Source: Chloroflexota bacterium
Lineage (GTDB): Bacteria; Chloroflexota; Ktedonobacteria; Ktedonobacterales; Ktedonobacteraceae
Assembly: GCA_902810755.1 (NCBI GenBank)
Contig: CADDYT010000171.1
Location: 1-12,675 of the forward strand
DNA: 12,675 bases
Reading direction: 5' to 3'
Shown here in pieces: positions 5,445-12,675 of the stretch (position 1 is the first letter of the stretch; each line of letters starts with the position of its first letter). The position numbers and the translations under genes are program-made. Under the pieces are notes generated by a model that had not been told where the DNA came from, did not search any database, and saw only the letters and a program-made list of their open reading frames with translations.

Positions 5445-6923
5445 TTACCTCCTTCCGCTGCGGGCCTTCTGTTTCTTTCTTTCTTTGCGCAGGGCCTTGC
5501 CGGTCTTTTTGCCGCCCCCTTTCGGGCCGTTGCCGCTTGCTTTCGGCAAAGCTGGCATACCCGGCATTCCCCCGCCACCGTACTGACGCGCCAGTTGCGC
5601 CCACGGCCCCTTGCCGCTGCTGATCTGCCGCATCATGGCGCGCATCTCGTTGAACTGTACCAACAATTGATTCACGTCATGGACATCCATTCCGCTTCCG
5701 GCGGCGATACGCTTGCGACGGCTCCCGTTGATGATATCGGGATTGCGCCGCTCCTCGCGCGTCATCGACAGAACGATCGCCTCGATGTGCTTCAGATGAT
5801 CGCCTTCCAGCGCCTCCTCCATCTCCGGCATGTCGGCCAGTTTATTGAAGCCTGGCATCATCTCCATGACCGAGCGCAGCGGCCCCATGCGTTTCAACTG
5901 GCGCATAGCGGTCAGGAAATCCTCCAGGTCGAACTTGCCCTGCTGCATTTTGGCCTGGGCCTTGAGCGCCTCCTCCTCGTCGATGGCCTCCTGCGCGCGT
6001 TCGATCAGGGAGAGAACATCTCCCATTCCCAGTATACGCGAGGCCAGGCGATCGGGGTAGAACGGCTCCAGCGCCTCGATTTTCTCGCCCACGCCCATGA
6101 ACTTGATCGGCACGCCTGTGACCGAGCGAATGGAGAGGGCGGCGCCGCCGCGTGCATCGCCATCCATCTTGGTCAGAATCATGCCGGTCAGCCCCACAGC
6201 TTTGTTAAAGTCATCGGCGACGCGCACCGCCTCCTGGCCGGTCATAGCGTCGGCCACCAGCAGCACCTCGCGCGGCTGCACGCGGGCGCGAATATTCATG
6301 ACCTCCTGCATCATGCGCTCATCGATATTCAAACGGCCCGCCGTGTCGAGAATGACGACCGAAGCCGCCTGCTCGCGGGCGTAATTAATCGAGTTCACGC
6401 AGATGTCGACCGGGTTGGCCCCCATCGGCTCGGCATAAACCGGAATCGAAAGTTGCTTGCCGAGCGTCTGCAACTGGCGCACGGCGGCGGGCCGGTACAT
6501 ATCGGCGGCTACCATAATCGGGCGCTGCCCCTGCTTGCGCAGGTAGTTCGCCAGCTTGGCCGCCGTCGTCGTCTTACCGGAGCCTTGCAGGCCCACCAGC
6601 ATAATCACATTCGGCGGCGTGCCGGAGAGATTCAGCCGGTTCTGCTCTCCATCGCCGCCCAGCATCTCGATCAATTCCTCGTTCACAATGGAGAGAACCT
6701 GTTGCGCGGGTGAAAAGCTGCCCAGCACATCCGCGCCAATCGCCTTCTCCCTGACGCGCTCAACAAACTGCCGTACTATCTTCAAACTGACATCCGCTTC
6801 GAGCAGGGCCATACGCACTTCGCGCATCGCCTCATTCACATCGGCCTCAGTCAGCTTCCCTTTCCCACTCAGATTCGTAAAAACGCCTTCCAGGCGTTTG
6901 GATAAACTTTCAAACATTGCCAT
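5445..6923 (-). CDS. ffh: Signal recognition particle GTPase Ffh
   Basis: With the ATG at 6923 the protein has 492 aa. It is the SRP54 homologue that binds signal sequences on nascent chains and the SRP RNA, then docks with FtsY at the membrane. The helical N domain (about 1-95) leads into the G domain with G1 GLQGSGKT (111-118), G3 DTAGR (193-197) and G4 TKMDGDARGG (251-260). The C-terminal M domain (from about 315) has methionine-rich helices (MRQLKRMG, SVMEMMPGF) and the RNA-binding GSRRKRIAAGSG (400-411). It ends in a Gly/Lys/Arg-rich tail. The start at 6923 is chosen because AGAGGG lies 11 bases before it; an in-frame GTG at 6959 would add 12 residues not typical of the family. The gene is first in an operon with the L,D-transpeptidase gene. 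Confidence 0.97.
   Translation of the reverse strand: MAMFESLSKRLEGVFTNLSGKGKLTEADVNEAMREVRMALLEADVSLKIVRQFVERVREKAIGADVLGSFSPAQQVLSIVNEELIEMLGGDGEQNRLNLSGTPPNVIMLVGLQGSGKTTTAAKLANYLRKQGQRPIMVAADMYRPAAVRQLQTLGKQLSIPVYAEPMGANPVDICVNSINYAREQAASVVILDTAGRLNIDERMMQEVMNIRARVQPREVLLVADAMTGQEAVRVADDFNKAVGLTGMILTKMDGDARGGAALSIRSVTGVPIKFMGVGEKIEALEPFYPDRLASRILGMGDVLSLIERAQEAIDEEEALKAQAKMQQGKFDLEDFLTAMRQLKRMGPLRSVMEMMPGFNKLADMPEMEEALEGDHLKHIEAIVLSMTREERRNPDIINGSRRKRIAAGSGMDVHDVNQLLVQFNEMRAMMRQISSGKGPWAQLARQYGGGGMPGMPALPKASGNGPKGGGKKTGKALRKERKKQKARSGRR
5447..5453 (-). promoter_or_regulatory. Shine-Dalgarno of the transpeptidase gene, overlapping the ffh stop
   Basis: On the minus strand AGGAGGT ends eight bases before the ATG at 5438. 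Its last T is the first base of the ffh TAA stop codon (5447-5445). A ribosome finishing ffh would thus stop directly on the downstream initiation site, which points to translational coupling and a true operon. Confidence 0.85.
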
Positions 6924-6980
6924 AATTGCGATTTCCCTCTCTGCCGGTTGGACAAACACATGACGCCAGCATACCCCACA

Positions 6981-6989
6981 ATTATACCA
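6981..6989 (-). promoter_or_regulatory. Extended -10 promoter for the ffh operon
   Basis: On the minus strand positions 6989 to 6981 read TGGTATAAT, a perfect extended -10, about 60 bases before the ffh start codon. The -35 position reads AATAAA, a poor match. Transcription would begin near 6975, which would leave the GTG at 6959 only a very short leader and favours the ATG at 6923. Confidence 0.6.
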
Positions 6990-7350
6990 TGTTTCCTGCC
7001 TCTTTTATTCCCTTTTGAACAAGATTTTATGAGACCCGGTCAGAAAAACAGCAACCATGCCCTCACCCCTCTACACTGCATAATGCGCCCCGCCACGTCA
7101 GAGTTGCATGAGAAAATCCCCTCTATAAAATATATCGAAAAAGCTGCACAAAGGTCACACGCAGTGAGACGAAAAGCACAGGGCAGTACACCTTCGTCAC
7201 ATGCCAGCACCGCCATTCCAGCCATTTCCAGTCCCCCTTTCTCTCGAAACCTCAAGTATTATATAATAAAAGAAACCCGCAACTAACTATCAAGCGATTG
7301 CCAATCACGCTTAACGAAATTTGACGAACAGAAAAAGAGGGGAGCAACCT
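6990..7350. other. Intergenic region, ffh to small DUF4177-like gene
   Basis: I see no gene in this stretch. Short frames on both strands lack recognisable protein character or ribosome binding sites. The SRP RNA conserved core (GGAAG...AGCAG) was looked for because of ffh and is not here. TATAAT at 7262-7267 lies in an AT-rich patch about 85 bases before the small gene and may be its -10, but the -35 (TTCTCT, 7239-7244) is weak. Confidence 0.45.
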
Positions 7351-7584
7351 ATGCCACGCTGGGAGTATTTGACAGTGCAAGTCGAATCGCACGGCTTCAA
7401 TCACGAACACCTTGCTGTTCGCTACGTCAACGGAACAGAGCAAAAAGACTGGAAGAAAACCCCCATGCACGCCTTCATCACTCGACTTGGCATAGACGGC
7501 TGGGAAATGACAGGAGTCCTCAGCCCACACAGTGGTGGCGCTGGCTTCCACAACTATCTGTTCTTCAAACGCCCACGCCCTTAA
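7351..7584 (+). CDS. Small DUF4177-like protein
   Basis: This 77-aa protein starts MPRWEYLTVQV and contains ITRLGIDGWEMTGVLS, followed by a GGAGFHNYLFFKRP end. The N-terminal WEY-beta strand plus a late LG-x-DGWE motif is the pattern of the small DUF4177 family, whose function is unknown. The ATG at 7351 is preferred because AGAGGGGAG (7336-7344) lies six bases before it; an in-frame TTG at 7321 would add 10 residues without a site of its own. There is no signal peptide and no membrane segment. The gene stands alone between ffh (divergent) and the accessory ATPase-helicase pair, and it is separated from that pair by about 350 bases. Nothing links it functionally to either side. Confidence 0.7.
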   Translation: MPRWEYLTVQVESHGFNHEHLAVRYVNGTEQKDWKKTPMHAFITRLGIDGWEMTGVLSPHSGGAGFHNYLFFKRPRP

Positions 7585-7936
7585 GGGGGAATTGGGGAGA
7601 TATATCGATCAGGGATGGGATATTTTGCCTCTTCCATATGCCAGCCAGAGCAATCAGGTGTACAATAGTAGCAGAGTATACATATTGGAAGAGGAAGGTG
7701 CCATATGTATCAAAAATGACAGCTTCTTCAAAAATATGTTGCGGTTATTTCTTTTTTGAGTTAAACTAGAGATCAGCAATGGCATGTATTACCAGGTAAT
7801 AGTCACATAGAGGGAAAATTTCCGACTTAACGACTTCAGGTGAGAATGAGAGTGAGAGGAGTCTTCTAAATCGTTAGATGGAATTCTATCTAGGCTTGCA
7901 TCTGAGACGTTAAAGATAAAGATAGAAGGGTTTTAG
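7585..7936 (+). other. AT-richer intergenic region before the ATPase-helicase pair
   Basis: No gene is convincing. CCTCTTCCA (7628-7636) is the exact reverse complement of TGGAAGAGG (7686-7694). Between the arms lies TACAAT (7661-7666), a possible -10 whose -35 is poor. The next 240 bases are purine-rich and AT-richer than the region to the left and hold no clear terminator. Either the promoter of the downstream pair lies here with a long leader, or a weaker one lies near TTGCAT (7896-7901). Confidence 0.5.
7628..7694 (+). promoter_or_regulatory. Inverted repeat around a possible -10, candidate operator
   Basis: Two perfect 9-bp arms (7628-7636 and 7686-7694) flank a 49-base segment containing TACAAT. 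The arrangement could bind a dimeric regulator or form a leader hairpin. Only the symmetry is seen, and no regulator gene is adjacent. Confidence 0.3.
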
Positions 7937-10255
7937 ATGAATACTCATGACTCATCATATGCAGTTTTTCGGCCTCGGGCCCGTCTTCTCTCTATTCTAG
8001 GCGAACAGCTAATCAGTGATCAGACAGTGGGACTGATTGAATTAGTGAAAAATGCCTACGATGCTGATGCTACTCGGGTTGAAATAGACTTGCTAAACCT
8101 TACTGTGGCTGAGACCACTCAGATTATTATACGTGACAATGGGTCTGGCATGACCAGAGAAGATATCGAACAGAAATGGCTAAGTCCTGCGGTTAATCAT
8201 AAAGAGCGTCAGAAGAAAGCCAGGCAGCGCACGCCACTCGGTCGGCTCCCGATTGGAGAGAAGGGTGTCGGTCGTTTCGCAGCTCAGAAACTCGGTCATA
8301 AATTTCAGATGATCAGCCGGTCAGTGGGGTCATCTGAAGTGGTTGTGCAGATCGACTGGGACGACTTTGAACGAGAGGACACCTATCTGGATGATGTCAC
8401 GCTCACTCTCTATGAACGCGAGCCTGTCCTCTTCACTGAAGGTGCTACCGGTACCATTCTCCTCATTGAGGAGGCCCGAACACTCTGGACAGAACCAATG
8501 GTCGCAAGAGTACAACGAGCCCTGCGCCGCCTTCAAAGCCCCCATCAAGGACAGAATAAAATTGATTTCCAGATCAGCTTTTCCTGTCCTGACTTCCCTG
8601 CGTATCAGAATATCAGTAATAGTGACATTCTGGATCGCGCCCATTATGTTTTTGCAGGGCTGGTTTCAGAGGAAGGTGTACTTGATTACGAATATTCCTG
8701 TCATCATCCGGTCGTTGCAGAACGGCTGGCCGTTGTAGACAACTATGACCTCATGCCAGCAGCAAAGGACGAGATGTCTTCTCCGGGTCACAATAGTGCC
8801 GGACCATTTTACCTGAACTTCTATGTGTGGGACCGCACGCAGGAGTTTCTCAATCAGAGCGGAGTCTCGCGCGCAGACCTGGATGCAATGGCCGGGGTGT
8901 CCATATTTCGGGATGGACTGCGTGTCCTACCCTATGGGGAGCCGGGGAATGACTGGCTGGACCTGGACAGAGAGCGTATCAATGCTCCATCAGAACGCAT
9001 CGGTAATCAGCAAATCATCGGTTTCGTCGAAGTGTTCCAGGAGAACACGCCAGATTTACGGGATAAAACCAACCGCGAAGGGCTGATCGACAATGCCGCC
9101 TTCCGTGACCTGCGAGCCCTTGTGAGAGCGGCCATCAACGTCTTTATCTCACAATGGCTTCAGGATCGACAGAAAATGGGGAAGCGGTCCAAGACCACAG
9201 AGCGCGAGCCTGCTGGAGATTCGCTACGTAAGGCTCGTGTGCTAGCCGAGAAAGTGCAGGAAACAGCACGAGATGATATCGTTGTCAGGATAGAAAATCC
9301 GGCATTACTGTTACCCTTCCAACCGTCCGGTCTCCAGTTGGCATCTGCACCTCTGAAAACTGAACAGACTGAACAATCGCCACCGACATCACAAGCCAGC
9401 ATTTCGGCAGCCGTACAGGAGGTAGCTCGATCTGAGGATCCTCCCCCTGCCCTGCAATTGACTCAGCGACAGGCCATGTATCAGCTCCTGCATTTCCTTG
9501 AGGATGCCGATACGTACCAGGCAAAAAGTGAAACTGATCGAGAACAACAGGCGCAGATACTCATGCATCTGGCGGCAACGGGATTGGCAGCCGAGCGAGT
9601 CGTCCACGAATTTGGCCGTCAGGTAGGTGCTGCGTTGACAGCCTTGCGTGTGCTGAGCGGTCTGGATAAAAAAGTCGGGAGTGAGGTAGCAGATGCTGTT
9701 CGCACCCTCGATGCCTGTCTGGGGACACTACGCAATGAATTTCGTGTACTTGCTCCCTATGAAGCTGGCTGGCACCTGCAACGCATCCTTCCGATGAGCA
9801 TGCGTGAGTCTGCGCGCCTGGCACTCAAGTTGAATGAATATCTTATTAACTCGAACACTATCACCGTCGATATCAAAGGAAACGATTTTGATGTCATGGC
9901 ACGGCCTGCATCCCTTGTGCAGGTCCTCGATAATCTGGTGCATAATGCATGTGTCTGGCTGGCAGGCTGGCGCGGATCACGCTGTATCACCATCATGCTG
10001 GATGATGAGCAGCGGACGGTCTCCATAGCAGATACCGGACCCGGCATTCCATCCTATATGAGAGATGACATTTTCAGGCCGTTTGTGACTCTCCGCAATG
10101 GCGGTCGCGGCCTGGGACTCTACATCACCCGAGAACTGTTACATGCCATGCAAGCAAACATCAATCTGGATGATGAAGAAATAGGCCAGGGAGCCCGGTT
10201 CATCTTACACTTTCCTCCGCTGAACAACGAGCGGGCGGCTAAACAGGTACAGTAG
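7937..10255 (+). CDS. Double-GHKL ATPase: Hsp90/MORC-like N-terminus, histidine-kinase-like C-terminus
   Basis: This 772-aa protein carries two separate GHKL ATP-binding modules. The first (about 8-130) has N-box ELVKNAYDADA (35-45, N39), DNGSGM (67-72) and lid motif GEKGVGRFA (107-115), as in Hsp90/MutL/MORC-type enzymes. The following region to about 410 includes IFRDGLRVLPYGEPGNDW and DKTNREGLIDN, which I recognise from accessory ATP-binding proteins. A low-complexity linker (410-510) leads to a HisKA-like helix pair with VVHEFG (H557). The second module is a histidine-kinase ATPase: NLVHNA (666-671), DTGPGI (699-704), FRPF (713-716) and GRGLGL (723-728). No membrane segment is seen, so it is probably cytoplasmic. 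AGAAGGG lies six bases before the ATG. Only 15 bases separate it from the helicase gene, so they form an operon. The role is probably sensing or switching in defence, by inference. Confidence 0.8.
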   Translation: MNTHDSSYAVFRPRARLLSILGEQLISDQTVGLIELVKNAYDADATRVEIDLLNLTVAETTQIIIRDNGSGMTREDIEQKWLSPAVNHKERQKKARQRTPLGRLPIGEKGVGRFAAQKLGHKFQMISRSVGSSEVVVQIDWDDFEREDTYLDDVTLTLYEREPVLFTEGATGTILLIEEARTLWTEPMVARVQRALRRLQSPHQGQNKIDFQISFSCPDFPAYQNISNSDILDRAHYVFAGLVSEEGVLDYEYSCHHPVVAERLAVVDNYDLMPAAKDEMSSPGHNSAGPFYLNFYVWDRTQEFLNQSGVSRADLDAMAGVSIFRDGLRVLPYGEPGNDWLDLDRERINAPSERIGNQQIIGFVEVFQENTPDLRDKTNREGLIDNAAFRDLRALVRAAINVFISQWLQDRQKMGKRSKTTEREPAGDSLRKARVLAEKVQETARDDIVVRIENPALLLPFQPSGLQLASAPLKTEQTEQSPPTSQASISAAVQEVARSEDPPPALQLTQRQAMYQLLHFLEDADTYQAKSETDREQQAQILMHLAATGLAAERVVHEFGRQVGAALTALRVLSGLDKKVGSEVADAVRTLDACLGTLRNEFRVLAPYEAGWHLQRILPMSMRESARLALKLNEYLINSNTITVDIKGNDFDVMARPASLVQVLDNLVHNACVWLAGWRGSRCITIMLDDEQRTVSIADTGPGIPSYMRDDIFRPFVTLRNGGRGLGLYITRELLHAMQANINLDDEEIGQGARFILHFPPLNNERAAKQVQ

Positions 10256-10270
10256 AGAGGGGAAAAGTTC

Positions 10271-12675
10271 ATGACAGTGCCATCAGTAGTCGACCTGCGT
10301 CGGCAGTTGATAGACGAACTGCGGCGCGATCTCATCGGACCCGGCAGCGAGAACGAAATACTCAGTGACGCCCCTACCATTGAATATCTTACAGGAATTC
10401 TCTATCCCTCCGGAATAGAACTACCTTCGCAAGAAGACGAGAAACTCGAAATAGACGGTGTAGAAGACGACGATGAGGCTGACGATGACCTGATTATCCT
10501 CTCGCAAACCATGAATCCGGCATCGCTCGGATTATCTTTTGCTGTGGAGGATGACATCAATCAGCTTGAGGTTGAGGTGGCCTATGGTCTATATACGATG
10601 CGTGGTGAGAAAAGAACAGATGGATGGCAACGCCAGCAGTTCAAGAGAATAATCCCGGTATCATTATCAATGTCAGGTGGAAGAGCAGAGCTGGAAAATG
10701 AGGGAAGCCTGGAATGGATTGTGCGAGCACGACCCGGGAAACGCAGTGTTTCCATCTTCCTGGTGAACCGTAATCCCTTGCCAGATCAGGACGGTGAATC
10801 CTCAAACATTGATGAGCTATGTTTATTCCAGCCATCTTTGGAGGTGCGAGGAGCAGGCGCAATACGTCCCTTTGTCCATCGTGTCCCCCAGGGAGACCTT
10901 CCGTTTGATGCGGACCTGGAATCGTATCGGCTTCTCTACCGCGATTGCTATGAGTTTGCCATGGGCCATGGATGTGCCGTGGACTGGAACGATGTTCAGG
11001 GCGATCGTGCCGGAATCCTCAGAACGACCACTATACCAGCTTATGAATTGCCTGCTACCATCCCCAACAGTATGGCGGAACTGGAAATGCTAACGCTTGG
11101 TCGGGCTTCCAGCCCTGATGAAGTTGTTTCACTATTGAGACCGGTGCTTGAGGCCTATGAAAAGTGGATTGGTGAACGGCGCGCCGAGATCCCCACTCTG
11201 ATATCGCAGGAATTGCGTGACACTGCTAGCGTTCATATCAATCTCTGCAATCAGGCGCTGGAAAGAATGCGAACCGGCTTGGAACTGCTGAAGCAAGATC
11301 GACAGGTATTTGAAGCATTTCGTTTTGCCAACCAGGCCATGTTGCTCCAGCGTTCTCATAGTGAATGGGTACAGCGATACCGTCGCACGGGAAAGCGCCA
11401 GACGGCCACTCCAGACTGGATCGGCACCTGGCGGCCATTCCAGATCGCCTTTATTCTGCTCAATCTTCCAGGAATAGCACGTCCGGAAAGTGACGACCGC
11501 ACTCTGGTTGACCTGCTCTGGTTTCCGACGGGCGGTGGCAAGACCGAAGCCTATCTGGGTCTGACGGCTTTTACCCTGGCACTGCGAAGGCTGCGGGGGA
11601 AGATCGACGGCATGAATGGCGACGGCGGTGTAACCGTGATTATGCGCTATACGCTGCGGCTATTAACCACCCAGCAATTTCAACGTGCGACTACTCTCAT
11701 CTGCGCATGTGAATACCTGCGACGCCGGGATTCTCAAAAGTGGGGAAAGCGCCCGTTTCAAATTGGCCTCTGGGTTGGAGCAGGGGCAACCCCCAATAAT
11801 ATCAAAGGTGAAAAGGGCGCAGAAGAAGCTTTAACCCAACTCCGTAAAGGTGTGGAGGTAAAAGAAGGAAATCCCGTCCAGTTACCTTTCTGTCCATGGT
11901 GTGGAGAGAAATTGACTGCCTGGAATTACCACATTGATCAAAATAGAGAGCAGCTGGTCCTTGTCTGTCCAAGAAAAGAATGTGCTTTTTATGGCACAGA
12001 CCAGAAACTGGATCAGGGCATTCCTGCTCTGGTCGTCGATGAAGATATTTATCACCAGTGTCCCTCGTTGCTGCTGGCAACAGTGGATAAATTCGCGCGC
12101 CTTCCCTGGCACCCTCCCACCATGGCGCTCTTTGGCAGGGTAAGTCGTTGCTGTCCAAAACATGGGTATCTGGTCCATACAGACAATCACGCTGTGACTC
12201 ACAGAGGCACAACCAGAACGGCCTCCATCACAGTACAGAACTGCGATCCATTCTTACCGCCGGAGTTGATCATTCAGGATGAACTCCACCTGATATCAGG
12301 GCCGCTTGGCACATTATCAGGACTGTACGAAACGGCCATTGATCGGCTCTGCTCGTATACAACGGCCTCCGGAGAGACTGTACGACCTAAAGTCATCGCC
12401 TCTACAGCGACCATCCGGCGAGCCGATGATCAGGTGCGCGGCATATTTGCACGGGGGGTGCGCCTTTTCCCGCCTTCCGGGCTACATGCAGGCGACTCCT
12501 TCTTCGCTCAGGCCCGACCGATCTCTCAGCGACCCGGCAGATATTATCTCGGCGTTTGCGCTCCGGGGCGAAGTGTGAAGAGTGCCCTGGTGCGTGTTTA
12601 TGCTATTTTGCTCCAAGTAGCTGGTGAGCAGCTCGCTCAGTACGGCTCTGGCGTTGCAGATGCATACACCACGTT
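10271..12675 (+). CDS. drmA: DrmA-like DISARM-type helicase (3' end outside window)
   Basis: An open frame of 801 codons runs off the right edge. The N-terminus (LRRQLIDELRRDLIGP, then SLGLSFAV) has the DrmA style and includes an acidic run near residues 56-78. Helicase motifs follow: PTGGGKTEAYLG with Walker-A K424, MRYTLRLLTTQQFQRA, a CPWC..CPRKEC cysteine cluster (C541, C544, C566, C571) likely binding zinc, VDKFARLPW, the DELH box (670-673) and STATIRR (711-717). The second RecA-like domain has just begun when the window ends. DrmA works with DrmB (DUF1998) in DISARM, where the complex binds and moves along phage DNA; that function is assigned from the family. GAGGGGA lies seven bases before the ATG, 15 bases after the ATPase stop. 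DrmA-like helicases also occur in non-canonical defence operons, so the exact system type is open. Confidence 0.82.
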   Translation, partial: MTVPSVVDLRRQLIDELRRDLIGPGSENEILSDAPTIEYLTGILYPSGIELPSQEDEKLEIDGVEDDDEADDDLIILSQTMNPASLGLSFAVEDDINQLEVEVAYGLYTMRGEKRTDGWQRQQFKRIIPVSLSMSGGRAELENEGSLEWIVRARPGKRSVSIFLVNRNPLPDQDGESSNIDELCLFQPSLEVRGAGAIRPFVHRVPQGDLPFDADLESYRLLYRDCYEFAMGHGCAVDWNDVQGDRAGILRTTTIPAYELPATIPNSMAELEMLTLGRASSPDEVVSLLRPVLEAYEKWIGERRAEIPTLISQELRDTASVHINLCNQALERMRTGLELLKQDRQVFEAFRFANQAMLLQRSHSEWVQRYRRTGKRQTATPDWIGTWRPFQIAFILLNLPGIARPESDDRTLVDLLWFPTGGGKTEAYLGLTAFTLALRRLRGKIDGMNGDGGVTVIMRYTLRLLTTQQFQRATTLICACEYLRRRDSQKWGKRPFQIGLWVGAGATPNNIKGEKGAEEALTQLRKGVEVKEGNPVQLPFCPWCGEKLTAWNYHIDQNREQLVLVCPRKECAFYGTDQKLDQGIPALVVDEDIYHQCPSLLLATVDKFARLPWHPPTMALFGRVSRCCPKHGYLVHTDNHAVTHRGTTRTASITVQNCDPFLPPELIIQDELHLISGPLGTLSGLYETAIDRLCSYTTASGETVRPKVIASTATIRRADDQVRGIFARGVRLFPPSGLHAGDSFFAQARPISQRPGRYYLGVCAPGRSVKSALVRVYAILLQVAGEQLAQYGSGVADAYTT

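Noticed and set aside
5274..6713. Long plus-strand frame of 479 codons opposite ffh
   Set aside because: It is antisense to an unmistakable Ffh and has His/Arg/Leu-rich composition typical of a shadow frame in high-GC DNA, with no family resemblance.
6924..6959. GTG start 12 codons upstream for ffh
   Set aside because: It would start very close to the predicted transcription start, lacks a ribosome binding site and adds residues atypical for Ffh.
6990..7336. SRP RNA gene next to ffh
   Set aside because: The conserved GGAAG/AGCAG core and a matching long hairpin were not found on either strand.
7532..7759. 75-codon plus frame overlapping the DUF4177-like gene
   Set aside because: It begins inside that gene in another frame and continues through AT-rich intergenic sequence without protein character.
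10271..12675. Canonical DISARM operon
   Set aside because: Only a DrmA-like gene is visible; the upstream partner is not a standard DISARM gene, and drmB or a methyltransferase cannot be seen before the window ends.

Overview
This window reads as a piece of a high-GC bacterial chromosome. The genes and repeats look most like a Chloroflexota member, probably class Ktedonobacteria. That placement is inferred from the overall feel of the GH57, Ffh and lipoprotein sequences and was not tested by any search.

Layout: (1) 1-220 is a dense nest of inverted repeats, including a perfect 48-bp-arm palindrome. (2) 290-528 holds a promoter and a tRNA-Pro(CGG) gene. (3) 915-1460 encodes a small HNH endonuclease, followed by a clear intrinsic terminator. 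(4) 1914-3431 encodes a GH57 glycosidase behind an extended -10 promoter. (5) 3432-3731 separates two convergent genes and is filled with short direct, inverted and tandem repeats. It carries a second copy of the hairpin seen at the left end. (6) On the minus strand, ffh (signal recognition particle GTPase) and a lipoprotein L,D-transpeptidase form a two-gene operon with a Shine-Dalgarno that overlaps the ffh stop. (7) 7351-7584 encodes a small DUF4177-like protein. (8) After an AT-richer gap, 7937-12675 holds a tightly spaced pair: a 772-aa protein with two GHKL-type ATPase modules, and a DrmA-like helicase that runs off the right edge.

The left 7 kb is mostly housekeeping or metabolic: translation, protein targeting, cell wall and polysaccharide metabolism. 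By eye, the right 5 kb has lower GC and more mixed codon use, and it looks like an accessory defence module. The helicase has the DrmA hallmarks: Walker A, a four-cysteine cluster, a DELH box, an STAT motif and the DrmA-type N-terminus. Canonical DISARM is not known to me to start with a double-GHKL ATPase. The pair is therefore the best candidate here for a little-described system, and the genes that would settle it (drmB/DUF1998, a methyltransferase, a PLD protein) lie beyond the right edge.
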